Shown: piece after piece, positions 24,842 through 33,070 of the stretch | How positions within the stretch are numbered: the first letter of the stretch is position 1 | Layout of the letters: each line of letters starts with the position of its first letter | NCBI GenBank assembly: GCA_029938265.1 | Contig: JAOZVI010000012.1 | Span: 1-36,026, forward strand | Origin: Flavobacteriaceae bacterium | Lineage (GTDB): Bacteria > Bacteroidota > Bacteroidia > Flavobacteriales > Flavobacteriaceae | DNA length: 36,026 nt | Direction: 5' to 3' | Position numbers and translations under genes: made by a program | The notes under the pieces: generated by a model | Databases searched by the model: none | What the model was told of the DNA's origin: nothing | The model's input: only the letters and a program-made list of their open reading frames with translations

Positions 24842-25405
24842 CTAATTTAGCTTATTATTTGCTATAATTTCAGATAATAATTTTCTAGCTCTCAACAATT
24901 TAACTTTTACATTAGTTAAAGGTTCTTCAAGTTGTTCGGCAATTTCTTTATAACTCAATTCATTAAAATAACGTAAGTTTATTACTTCTTGATAATGTGG
25001 TTTTAATTGTTTTATGAAAGCTTTTAACTGTGCTAAATTTTGTTCATTAATTAATTTATCAGCAGGAGAAGGCTCTTCGTCTGTAATTTTTAGAACTTCA
25101 CTGTCAGTTTTGTGAATCGATACTGTTTCTGTTTTTTTTCTTCTTAAATGATCGATAAAAATATTTGAAGAAATTGAAATAAGCCAGGTTTTAAACTGGT
25201 ATTTTTGATCATAGGTGTCAATTTTATCAAATGCTTTAGCAAAGGTTTTAATTGTAATATCTTCAGCCTCATTTTCATCTTTGCATTTACTCATCTGAAA
25301 TCTATAAACATCTTTCCAATAAGTATTTAGCAAAGTTTTATAAGCTATTTGATCACCTTCTTTAGCTTTGTTAATATGTGAGATGATTTCAGAATTTTCG
25401 CCCAT
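24842..25405 (-). CDS. Sigma-70 family (ECF-type) RNA polymerase sigma factor
   Basis: A 187-residue sigma factor with only regions 2 and 4. Region 2 (about 10-85) includes 'WKDVYRFQMSKCKDENEAED' and 'FKTWLISISSNIFIDHLRRK'. Region 4 (about 125-180) includes the helix-turn-helix 'LSYKEIAEQLEEPLTNVKVK' with 'LLRARKLL'. No anti-sigma gene follows. It is the last gene of an apparent operon with a GT2 glycosyltransferase (36 bp upstream) and a Cys-rich small membrane protein. The target promoters are not predictable from the window. Confidence 0.92.
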   Translation of the reverse strand: MGENSEIISHINKAKEGDQIAYKTLLNTYWKDVYRFQMSKCKDENEAEDITIKTFAKAFDKIDTYDQKYQFKTWLISISSNIFIDHLRRKKTETVSIHKTDSEVLKITDEEPSPADKLINEQNLAQLKAFIKQLKPHYQEVINLRYFNELSYKEIAEQLEEPLTNVKVKLLRARKLLSEIIANNKLN

Positions 25406-25441
25406 TTAGCAATTTAAAAAGTTAAAACATATATAAATTGA

Positions 25442-26554
25442 TTACCACTTTTTTGGCGGTGAAATGATATTAGTGATAAAGATACATAATTGTGCACAAA
25501 TAATTCCAATTTCTAACACAGGTGCTAAAAAAAACAAATCTGTTTCATTCAATTTTTTAGCGGACTTATATATTATAAGATACCAAAATAAAAAGCGGAT
25601 AATAATTAAGATCAGTGTTAATTGAACATATATGTTCTTTAAAAGTAAAACAATTGCCAAAAACCAAAATAAAAATTGAGATATGTAAAAAAGTCCGAGT
25701 AAAATTTGATGAATCTTTTTGTAGTTATTCGCTGTTGTTATATGCCTTCTTTTTTGATTAAACCAATCTTTAATATTTGTTTTAGGGATCGAAACCGTAA
25801 AAGCAATTTTATTTGTACAAATTGAAGCATTCTCTTTAGTAGCTATCTGATTGATAAACAGATCATCATCACCAGACTTTATATGCATATGATCTTTAAA
25901 ACCATTAGCGTTATAGTATTCATCTTTTGAATAAGCAATATTTCTTCCAACACCCATGTAAGGAATACCCAATTTGGCATAAGAAAAATATTGTAAAGCT
26001 GTCATTAATGTTTCAAATCTGATAAGCTTATTTAGAAAAGAGTTACTTATTTTTTCATAAGCTCCATAGCCTAAAACAATCGTTTTTTTATCGATAAAAT
26101 TTGAACTCATGCCACTAACCCATTCTTTTGAAGAAGGCTTACAATCAGCATCCGTAAGTAAAACAAATTTATTTGATGCAGCATCGATCCCTTTTCCTAA
26201 TGCAAATTTTTTACCATTACTAATATCCTTGGATAATGATATTAACTGAATTTTTGAAATATTTGGAGAGTTTTTATATTTATTTTTAATATCCTGCATT
26301 ACTTGAAATGACAGATCGGTTGAAGCATCATCTACAAGAATAATCTCAAAATCCGGATGACTTTGTTCAACTAAATAAGGTAAGTTCTTTTTAAGATTTT
26401 CTTCTTCATTCTTAGCGCAAATAATTATAGAAACTGGTATTTCGTCCTCTAAATTAATAACTTTGGATTTTGACAAAGAAAATCTACCAAAAATAAATAA
26501 ATAATAAAAAATTTGAATAATTACAACAATAAAAAAAGTAACAAAAAGTAACAT
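25442..26554 (-). CDS. Membrane GT2 family glycosyltransferase
   Basis: A 370-residue processive-type GT2 enzyme. It starts with a membrane helix (1-22), then the GT-A domain with 'VSIIICAKNEEENLKKNLPY', 'EIILVDDASTD', the DxD-containing 'VLLTDADCKP', and 'IKSGDDDLFINQIA' (likely catalytic base region), followed by 'QKRRH' in place of the QxxRW motif. C-terminal helices lie at about 282-345. The sugar and acceptor are unknown; a surface polysaccharide or glycolipid is likely. The start is 6 bp after the NqrM-like gene and the end 36 bp before the sigma factor gene. Confidence 0.9.
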   Translation of the reverse strand: MLLFVTFFIVVIIQIFYYLFIFGRFSLSKSKVINLEDEIPVSIIICAKNEEENLKKNLPYLVEQSHPDFEIILVDDASTDLSFQVMQDIKNKYKNSPNISKIQLISLSKDISNGKKFALGKGIDAASNKFVLLTDADCKPSSKEWVSGMSSNFIDKKTIVLGYGAYEKISNSFLNKLIRFETLMTALQYFSYAKLGIPYMGVGRNIAYSKDEYYNANGFKDHMHIKSGDDDLFINQIATKENASICTNKIAFTVSIPKTNIKDWFNQKRRHITTANNYKKIHQILLGLFYISQFLFWFLAIVLLLKNIYVQLTLILIIIRFLFWYLIIYKSAKKLNETDLFFLAPVLEIGIICAQLCIFITNIISPPKKW

Positions 26555-26560
26555 CTTTTA

Positions 26561-26788
26561 TTAAGAAAGTTTCTTTATATGTATGTGAGGGGTAGCATGT
26601 TGACCTTCATCTTTATTGTGACAACTGCCTTCACCTCCACAACCGCAAGATATTCCTTTGGCTCTTAGTTTTGCATTACTACCTGAACAGGTACCTTCAA
26701 ATTCCCCGTCTTTTTTCGCCCAAATTTTTATAGCAATTCCAGCAAAAGCAAAAGCAAGTAACGCTATAGTAATTAAAAGAAGTTTCAT
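26561..26788 (-). CDS. Small Cys-rich membrane protein, NqrM-like
   Basis: A 75-residue protein with one N-terminal transmembrane helix (about 3-22) followed by a short exposed region with four cysteines (C34, C48, C50, C56; 'GTCSGSN' and 'SCGCGGEGSC') and a His-containing tail 'HATPHIHIKK'. The layout of one helix plus GTCxGxN and a CGCGG cluster resembles NqrM (DUF539), which helps insert iron into the Na+-translocating NADH:quinone reductase. No nqr genes are nearby, so this is a structural resemblance only. It is the first gene of the operon with the GT2 and sigma factor genes. Confidence 0.65.
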   Translation of the reverse strand: MKLLLITIALLAFAFAGIAIKIWAKKDGEFEGTCSGSNAKLRAKGISCGCGGEGSCHNKDEGQHATPHIHIKKLS

Positions 26789-26808
26789 CAGCTTAAAAAT
26801 TTAAGATA

Positions 26809-26816
26809 CAAATTTA
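26809..26816 (-). promoter_or_regulatory. -7 element of the NqrM-like/GT2/sigma operon
   Basis: On the minus strand TAAATTTG matches TAnnTTTG exactly, 20 nt upstream of the start at 26788. The -33 box is not obvious. Confidence 0.45.
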
Positions 26817-26931
26817 ATTATTTTATAAAATCTTTTGATTGAAATATATGATTATTTTGATAATTTTTTAGTGTTCATTTAATTAAAATTTCATAAGACT
26901 TAAAAGCATGAAATACATAATTATATTTCTT

Positions 26932-27693
26932 TTATAAATTCTCTAAAAATAGATCTGTATCCTGTTTAAAGTAATCGAGTGTAAAACTTTTATCAGTTTT
27001 ACATTTACTTTTTAATAATTTAATATTGTCATTCCATTTATTTCCATCAAAAAATTCCAAACCTTTAAAATCACGGATCTTATACAACGATTTTTCACCG
27101 TAAGAAGTGCCTAAATAGATATGTTTGAGATTGTTTTTAGCTGCCCAGTCAATAACACTAAACATCATATACTTACCAAGTGAATATTCCTGAAAATTTA
27201 AATCAAAAAAAGCAAACCAATAGTGTAACATATCATTTTCAATAATTGCAATAACATATCCAACTTTTTTATCATCTAATGAAAATTCAAAAATATGGCT
27301 TATACTTTTTGTCTCAAATATGTAATTTAGCCTAGATTTACCTATGTTTTCACTAAACCGTTTTGCTGCGAAGTCTAAACAAAAAATTTGAAAATCTTCA
27401 TTTTTTATATCAAAATCTTTAACGTTTTTAATGATATAACTAGGTGCTTTTTCTTCAATTTTTCTAAGAACCCGCCTATTTTCTGAAGTTTCTTTAAAAT
27501 TTTTCAAGTCAACCCTTAAACTACGAGCCAAATAATAAGTTTCTTGTTTTAATTCAATATTATTTGAGTAAGGTAAAAAGCCTTTATTGTAGATATCAGA
27601 CAATTCTTTTTGAAATTCTTTTATACAATAAATTGCATAATTAAAAGTATAAGTGCTGTAATCAACAAAACTTTCTGATCTAAAAATCTTCAT
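26932..27693 (-). CDS. Arginyltransferase-like / GNAT-fold protein
   Basis: A 253-residue protein resembling flavobacterial proteins usually annotated as arginine-tRNA-protein transferase. Recognisable segments are 'FVDYSTYTFNYAIYC', 'GFLPYSNNIELKQETYYLAR', 'SENRRVLRKIEEKAPSYII', 'MLHYWFAFFDLNFQEYSLGK', 'IYLGTSYGEKSLYKIRDFKG' and 'LEFFDGNKWN'. The C-terminal half has the GNAT-like pattern of ATE/Bpt enzymes. Canonical Bpt has an N-terminal Cys motif for an Fe-S cluster, which I do not see, so aminoacyl-transferase activity is uncertain; GNAT-type N-acylation is the alternative. It follows the EF-G-like gene by 88 bp, with a nested inverted repeat between. Confidence 0.65.
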   Translation of the reverse strand: MKIFRSESFVDYSTYTFNYAIYCIKEFQKELSDIYNKGFLPYSNNIELKQETYYLARSLRVDLKNFKETSENRRVLRKIEEKAPSYIIKNVKDFDIKNEDFQIFCLDFAAKRFSENIGKSRLNYIFETKSISHIFEFSLDDKKVGYVIAIIENDMLHYWFAFFDLNFQEYSLGKYMMFSVIDWAAKNNLKHIYLGTSYGEKSLYKIRDFKGLEFFDGNKWNDNIKLLKSKCKTDKSFTLDYFKQDTDLFLENL

Positions 27694-27707
27694 GAAAATA
27701 AATATAA

Positions 27708-27764
27708 TAGTCAGGATTTCATTTTGCCTACCAAAATGGCTATCTTAAAATAATATCCTGACTA
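27708..27764 (-). repeat. Nested inverted repeat between EF-G-like and arginyltransferase-like genes
   Basis: The outer stem TAGTCAGGAT (27708-27717) / ATCCTGACTA (27755-27764) encloses an inner hairpin CATTTTG (27720-27726) / CAAAATG (27732-27738). On the minus strand it lies just after the EF-G-like stop. The downstream sequence is T-rich (TTATATTTATTTTC) but interrupted, so it may be an imperfect terminator or an RNA-processing hairpin. Confidence 0.65.
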
Positions 27765-27781
27765 CAACTATTAATAAAGTA

Positions 27782-29893
27782 CTAATCCTCGTCTTTTACC
27801 AGCAAATCTTTTTGTAGATTTTGTGGAACTGGTTCAAATGAAGAAAAATTAGTTTTAAATGTAGCTCTACCTTGTGTTTGTGAACGCAAACTGGTTGAAT
27901 ATTTATACATTTCAGCAAGAGGTACTTTTGCTTTAATAATTTGATGATTTCCATCACTATCCATACCAATTATAATTGATCTTCGCGATTGCAAATCGGT
28001 CATTACATTACCCATCAATTCTTCAGGAACTCTTACTTCTAGATCGTGAATAGGTTCTAACAACTTAGGCTTAGCATTTAAAAAAGCTTCCTTAAAAGCA
28101 TGTGCTCCTGCTATTTTAAAAGAAATATCATTAGAATCTACCGAGTGCATCTTTCCATCAAAGATCATAACCCTTATATCACGTGCGTAAGATTTTGTAA
28201 GTGGGCCCTCTTCCATAACTTCTAGAATCCCTTTTAAGATTGCCGGAAGGTAACGTGTGTCAATTACACCACCTGTGATACAATTATAAAAGACTAGTTT
28301 TCCACCCCAATCAAGATCAATTTCTTCTTTACCTCTTATATTAAAACCCTCTGGTTCAGAAATTCCTTCGTGCCAAGGTTCAATTTTTAAATGAACTTCA
28401 CCAAACTGGCCTGCTCCACCTGATTGTTTTTTATGTTTATAAGATGTTGTTGCAGGGCGTTGAATTGTTTCACGATAAGCAATTTTTGGTTGTGAAAATT
28501 CAACCTCTATTCCATAAATATTTTTCAATGTCCAATCAATTGTAGCCAAATGTAATTCACCTTGGCATGATAGTATTAACTGTTTTAATTCAGAAGAATA
28601 ATTTGAAACTATCGTTGGGTCTTGACTTTTAATTTTTTTCATGAATTCGCCCAACTTTTCTTCATCTTTTTTATTTTTTGCATTCATCACCTTTCTAATT
28701 CTAGGCTCAGGGAAAATAATCGGTTTAATTGTGATTTCTTTCTTAGGAGAATGCAAAGTATCATTAGTTTCAGTACTTTTTAATTTTAATGTTGCGCCAA
28801 TGTCTCCTGCTGATAATTTCTCAACAGATTCTCGCTTTTTACCGTCCATGATAAATAGTTGATTTAAACTTTCGGTATCTCCAGTACGAGAATTCACTAA
28901 TTTATCATTTACTTTAATTTCACCTGATTTTACTTTAAAAAATGTTACCTGGCCTAAATTTGGTTCATGAAAAGTTTTAAAAATAAATAAGGCAGTAGGT
29001 TCACTTGATTTACATATAACATCATCGCCCTCAACACTTTGCTCAGGTTTTAAATCAGAAGCAGCTGGAGCTACATTATCAATAAATCCCATTAACCTAC
29101 CTGTTCCCATATTATTTATTGCTGAAACACAAAAAACAGGAAACAACTCATGATTTAGCATGCCTTTTTGTATTCCTAAACGCATTTCATCTTCGTTAAG
29201 GGTTCCCTTATCAAAATATAATTCCATTAATTCTTCATCATTTTCTGCAGCTTTTTCTACCAACTCATTGTGTAGATAATCAGCAACTTCTTTTTGATCT
29301 TCAGGTATTTCAAGTTTCTCTGGTTTCCCTCCTTCTATACCAAATTTATACATCTTCATTTTTAAGACATCAATAATACATTGAGCCCCGTCGACCTTTA
29401 AAGGATACTGAATTTTAACTGCATTATTTCCTGCCAGATCTACAATACTTTTAAAGCTTTGATCAAAATTTGCATTAAGATGGTCTATTTGATTTACAAC
29501 AAAAAGTGTAGGTTTTCTGAATCTATTGATATACGACCAAATGATCTCAGTGCCAACTTCAACTCCATTTTGTGCATTGATAACATTAACTACTGAATCA
29601 GCAACTCGCATAGTCGAAGCAATTTCACCAATAAAATCGTCTAATCCCGGTGTATCAATTATATTAATTTTATAATTCCTCCATTCTGTATGAAGTGGAG
29701 TTGCATAAATTGACGTCTCTCTTTCTTGCTCAATTTCGTGATAATCGGCTATTGTATTTTTATCTTCTATAGTTCCTCTACGGTTTATAATTCCCGCTTC
29801 AAATAACATGGTTTCGGCAAGAGTGGTCTTACCGCTGTTATGGGCGCCAACTAAAGCAATGTTTTTAATCTGTTTTTCATCGTATATTTTCAT
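27782..29893 (-). CDS. EF-G paralogue (elongation factor G-like GTPase)
   Basis: A 703-residue translational GTPase with EF-G domain order. The G domain has G1 'GAHNSGKT' (G16-T23), an unusual switch I 'QERETSIYATP' instead of the canonical RGITI, G3 'DTPG' (80-83), and G4 'NQID' (134-137) where NKxD is usual. Domain II follows (about 300-390), and domains III-V include 'DSNDISFKIAGAHAFKEAF' and a terminal 'QGRATFKTNFSSFEPVP'. The altered G2/G4 mark it as the EF-G-like (EF-G2) type, not the main fusA product, which is normally in the str operon. Its role in Bacteroidota is not settled (translation under stress or slow growth). Confidence 0.88.
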   Translation of the reverse strand: MKIYDEKQIKNIALVGAHNSGKTTLAETMLFEAGIINRRGTIEDKNTIADYHEIEQERETSIYATPLHTEWRNYKINIIDTPGLDDFIGEIASTMRVADSVVNVINAQNGVEVGTEIIWSYINRFRKPTLFVVNQIDHLNANFDQSFKSIVDLAGNNAVKIQYPLKVDGAQCIIDVLKMKMYKFGIEGGKPEKLEIPEDQKEVADYLHNELVEKAAENDEELMELYFDKGTLNEDEMRLGIQKGMLNHELFPVFCVSAINNMGTGRLMGFIDNVAPAASDLKPEQSVEGDDVICKSSEPTALFIFKTFHEPNLGQVTFFKVKSGEIKVNDKLVNSRTGDTESLNQLFIMDGKKRESVEKLSAGDIGATLKLKSTETNDTLHSPKKEITIKPIIFPEPRIRKVMNAKNKKDEEKLGEFMKKIKSQDPTIVSNYSSELKQLILSCQGELHLATIDWTLKNIYGIEVEFSQPKIAYRETIQRPATTSYKHKKQSGGAGQFGEVHLKIEPWHEGISEPEGFNIRGKEEIDLDWGGKLVFYNCITGGVIDTRYLPAILKGILEVMEEGPLTKSYARDIRVMIFDGKMHSVDSNDISFKIAGAHAFKEAFLNAKPKLLEPIHDLEVRVPEELMGNVMTDLQSRRSIIIGMDSDGNHQIIKAKVPLAEMYKYSTSLRSQTQGRATFKTNFSSFEPVPQNLQKDLLVKDED

Positions 29894-29921
29894 GGTAAAT
29901 AAGTTTAATATTTCTTTCGCA

Positions 29922-29948
29922 TAAAGTTATAAAAATTATTGTTACCAA
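29922..29948 (-). promoter_or_regulatory. Promoter of the EF-G-like gene
   Basis: On the minus strand TTG (29948-29946), a 16-nt spacer and TAACTTTA (29929-29922), one mismatch from TAnnTTTG, lie about 30 nt upstream of the start. Nothing else is seen in 29894-30044. Confidence 0.5.
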
Positions 29949-30044
29949 TATTATGATTTATGTTAGCGTTTAAGGAAAAATTAAAAAAAATCTATGTAAT
30001 TTTTTTTATCATTTGATTTTAAGGAAGTTACTAATCCATATTCT

Positions 30045-30539
30045 TTACATTGGTAATTTATTTTTTAAATCTTCTATTATATTATATACAGCCGGGCAAA
30101 CCTCAATATTTTTAAGCGTAAGATTAGTTATTTGAATAAACTTTTTTCGATTAGTATGTGGGTACTCACTGCATGCCTTGGGTCTAACATCGTAAATAAA
30201 GCAAGAATTATCTGAATCTAAAAAAGTACAAGGTGCATTTCGTAATACCATAAAATCGTCTTCATCTCGATATAAATACTTTTCAATAAACTGGTGTTCT
30301 TTTATACGCAAATACTTTGAAATTCTGACAATATCTTTTTCTGTAAATATCGGACTGGTTGTTTTACAGCAATTAGCACAAGTTAAACAATCCATTTTTT
30401 CAAATTCGGTTTCATGTAATTCCTGCATTATTAAATCCAGACGTTTTGGCTTTTTCTTTTTTAGAATGGAAAAATATTTCTTATTCTCAGCATGCTTTTC
30501 TTTAGCCAATTTTGGTAATTGTTCTAAATTAATTCTCAT
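30045..30539 (-). CDS. YkgJ-type cysteine cluster protein
   Basis: A 164-residue protein with the CxxCxxCC cluster of the YkgJ (zinc/iron-chelating, CxxCxxCC) family: C51, C54, C57 and C58 in 'MDCLTCANCCKT', then 'APCTFLDSDNSCFIYDVRPK' and 'ACSEYP'. The conserved cysteines probably bind a metal or Fe-S cluster; several relatives are suspected to be metal-dependent modification enzymes, but no activity can be assigned. The N-terminal 45 residues are basic and helical. It is divergent from argS with 89 bp between starts. Confidence 0.88.
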   Translation of the reverse strand: MRINLEQLPKLAKEKHAENKKYFSILKKKKPKRLDLIMQELHETEFEKMDCLTCANCCKTTSPIFTEKDIVRISKYLRIKEHQFIEKYLYRDEDDFMVLRNAPCTFLDSDNSCFIYDVRPKACSEYPHTNRKKFIQITNLTLKNIEVCPAVYNIIEDLKNKLPM

Positions 30540-30598
30540 CTATTTAGTTTTTAAAAACCAAAAATAAATAATAACATTCATTTTTATGTTAAAATGGT

Positions 30599-30606
30599 TA
30601 CTTTTG
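30599..30606 (+). promoter_or_regulatory. -7 element of argS
   Basis: TACTTTTG is a perfect TAnnTTTG match 22 nt before the argS start, followed by GCGCC. No clear -33 TTG. Confidence 0.55.
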
Positions 30607-30628
30607 CGCCTTAAATTTATTATTATAA

Positions 30629-32407
30629 ATGAATATTCAAGAATCTTTAGAAAATGCTGTAAAAGACGGAATGAAAACTTTGTTTGAAGTGAATATTCCT
30701 TCAGTAGAATTTCAAGAAACAAGAAAAGAATTTGAAGGTGACCTAACTGTCGTTGTATTTCCTTTTTTAAAATTTGTAAAAGGCAATCCTTTTGAAATTG
30801 CTACAAAATTAGGTAATTATTTAAAGAAAAATATTAGCGAATTATCTGATTTTAATGTAGTTAAAGGCTTTTTAAATTTAACGATTTCTGATAATTATTA
30901 TTTACAATCATTTGACAAAATTAATAATTCTAAGAATTACGGAATAAAGAAAGCCTCTAACGATGAAAAATCTGTGATGGTAGAATATTCATCACCAAAT
31001 ACTAATAAACCTCTTCATCTAGGACATATAAGAAATAACTTATTGGGCTATTCAGTTTCAGAAATTATAGCTGCTACAGGTAAAAAAGTATATAAAACAC
31101 AAATAATTAATGATCGGGGTATTCATATTTGTAAAAGTATGCTTGCCTGGGAGCGTTATGGAAATGGTGAAACTCCAGAGAGTACCGGATTAAAAGGCGA
31201 TAAATTAGCGGGTAATTATTATGTGAAATTTGACGAAGAATACAAAAAAGAAATTACCTCATTAATAGCAAAAGGAGCATCTGAAGATGAAGCCAAAAAG
31301 AATGCACCCATTTTAGTTGAAGCTCAAAATATGCTGCGCAAATGGGAATCAGGTGATGAAAAAATTATCAGTTTATGGAAAAAAATGAATCAATGGGTCT
31401 ATGATGGTTTTGACAAAACCTATGAAGAGTTGGGTGTTAATTTCGATATGAATTACTATGAAAGTAATACTTATTTACTTGGAAAAAATATTATCGCTGA
31501 TGGTTTAAAAAGGGGTGTTTTTTACAAAAAAGAAGATGGTTCAGTTTGGATAGATCTTACTGAAGAAGGTTTAGATGAAAAAATTGTTCTCAGAGCTGAC
31601 GGTACTGCTGTTTATATGACTCAGGATATAGGAACGGCAATACAGCGTTTTAAAGAATATCCTGATCTTGACAGTTTGGTTTACACTGTTGGAAACGAAC
31701 AGGATTACCATTTTAGAGTACTTATTTTAATATTAAAAAAATTAGGATATGCCTGGGCGCAACATCTTTATCATTTATCTTATGGCATGGTTGATTTACC
31801 TTCGGGTAAAATGAAATCACGTGAAGGAACTGTAGTAGATGCTGATGAATTGATTATTGAGATGACTGATACTGCAAGGAGTATTTCACAAGAATTAGGT
31901 AAGTTAGAAAGTTATTCAGAAGAAGAAAAAGAAAAACTATATAAAACTATAGGCTTAGGTGCATTGAAATATTATATTTTAAAAGTCGATCCCAAAAAAC
32001 GAATTTTATTTGACCCTAAAGAGTCTATTGATTTTAATGGAAATACAGGTCCGTTTATTCAATATACTTACGCAAGAATACAATCAATATTAAGAAAAGT
32101 TGATTTTGATTATTCCAAAAAAATCACAAATATCACATTACATCAAAAGGAGAAAGACCTCATAAAATTATTGGACTATTTTAAGGAAATTATTTATAAT
32201 TCTGCGCTCAATTTAAGTCCGGCACTTTTAGCAAATTATACTTATGACCTGGTAAAAGAATACAATTCATTTTACCAGATTTTACCAATTTTGGGTAATG
32301 ACAACTTACAGGAAAAAATATTGAGAACTCAAATTTCAAATCAAGTTGGAAATACTATCAAAAATGCATTTAAATTATTGGGAATTGATGTTCCTGAAAG
32401 AATGTAG
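30629..32407 (+). CDS. argS: Arginyl-tRNA synthetase
   Basis: A class Ia synthetase of 592 residues that charges tRNA-Arg. It shows the N-terminal Arg-specific additional domain (about 1-105), the HIGH signature as 'HLGH' (H130-H133) in 'NTNKPLHLGHIRNN', the KMSKS-loop equivalent 'KMKS' (394-397) in 'PSGKMKSREGTVVDAD', and a C-terminal helical anticodon-binding DALR domain that ends in the typical 'LGIDVPERM'. Length and ending are complete. The promoter is just upstream, and a hairpin lies 84-112 nt after the stop. Confidence 0.97.
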   Translation: MNIQESLENAVKDGMKTLFEVNIPSVEFQETRKEFEGDLTVVVFPFLKFVKGNPFEIATKLGNYLKKNISELSDFNVVKGFLNLTISDNYYLQSFDKINNSKNYGIKKASNDEKSVMVEYSSPNTNKPLHLGHIRNNLLGYSVSEIIAATGKKVYKTQIINDRGIHICKSMLAWERYGNGETPESTGLKGDKLAGNYYVKFDEEYKKEITSLIAKGASEDEAKKNAPILVEAQNMLRKWESGDEKIISLWKKMNQWVYDGFDKTYEELGVNFDMNYYESNTYLLGKNIIADGLKRGVFYKKEDGSVWIDLTEEGLDEKIVLRADGTAVYMTQDIGTAIQRFKEYPDLDSLVYTVGNEQDYHFRVLILILKKLGYAWAQHLYHLSYGMVDLPSGKMKSREGTVVDADELIIEMTDTARSISQELGKLESYSEEEKEKLYKTIGLGALKYYILKVDPKKRILFDPKESIDFNGNTGPFIQYTYARIQSILRKVDFDYSKKITNITLHQKEKDLIKLLDYFKEIIYNSALNLSPALLANYTYDLVKEYNSFYQILPILGNDNLQEKILRTQISNQVGNTIKNAFKLLGIDVPERM

Positions 32408-32490
32408 CTTTTTTACATTTATGTACTTCTTATACTTATTTTTTTAATTATTGAATAAAATATGTTAACTTCGTACCTTAAAAGGTATTA

Positions 32491-32520
32491 AAAATACACT
32501 AAGAGAATGGTGTATTTTTT
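32491..32520 (+). terminator. Hairpin terminator between argS and the DUF4468 gene
   Basis: AAAATACAC (32491-32499) pairs with GTGTATTTT (32510-32518) around a 10-nt loop and is followed by T's. It ends only 12 nt before the next start codon, so it could instead be an attenuator in the leader of that gene. Confidence 0.65.
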
Positions 32521-32532
32521 ATTTTAAACGTT

Positions 32533-33069
32533 ATGAAATTGAAAAAAATAATATTTTCGACAATACTTTTTTTAGCTTTTAATATTTCTTCAGCTCAATT
32601 AATTATGATTGACAGTGAAACTGGTGAATATAAATATGAAGAAGTTATTCAGGTTGAAGGAGCCACTAAACAACAATTGATAGAAAGAGCTGAAGATTGG
32701 ACAATTTTATACTATAAAGAGGAATCCAGGATTACTGTTGATACTACCAATACTTTAAAAAAATTAGGTCTTCATAATTTTTCATGGAAGTTTATGGATA
32801 CAAAGAATATTTCTCTTCAATTAATCTACGATATTGAAATTAAAACAAAAGATAACCGCTATAAATATATCTTTTCAAACTTGCGTATTGGCAGAATTGT
32901 GTTACACGAAGTTGATGCTGTAGAATTAAAAAATTATATCGGCAGGTTTCCTACAAAATACCAAATAAATATTGAAGAACCTATTGATACTGAACTAACA
33001 AAAGCAGCATTATCTTTAGAGAATTATGTAAAAACCCAACAATTTGAAAAGGTTGATGATGATTGGTAA
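32533..33069 (+). CDS. Exported DUF4468 domain protein
   Basis: A 178-residue protein with a signal peptide (1-21, ending 'NISSAQ'). The remainder matches the DUF4468 (TBP-like fold) pattern: 'KYEEVIQVEGATKQQLIERA', 'EDWTILYYKEES', 'LQLIYDIEIKTKDNRYKYIF' and 'SNLRIGR'. The family occurs in exported Bacteroidota proteins of unknown function. The stop at 33069 is 1 bp from the stop of the convergent murF, leaving no room for a separate terminator. Confidence 0.8.
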   Translation: MKLKKIIFSTILFLAFNISSAQLIMIDSETGEYKYEEVIQVEGATKQQLIERAEDWTILYYKEESRITVDTTNTLKKLGLHNFSWKFMDTKNISLQLIYDIEIKTKDNRYKYIFSNLRIGRIVLHEVDAVELKNYIGRFPTKYQINIEEPIDTELTKAALSLENYVKTQQFEKVDDDW

Positions 33070-33070
33070 A

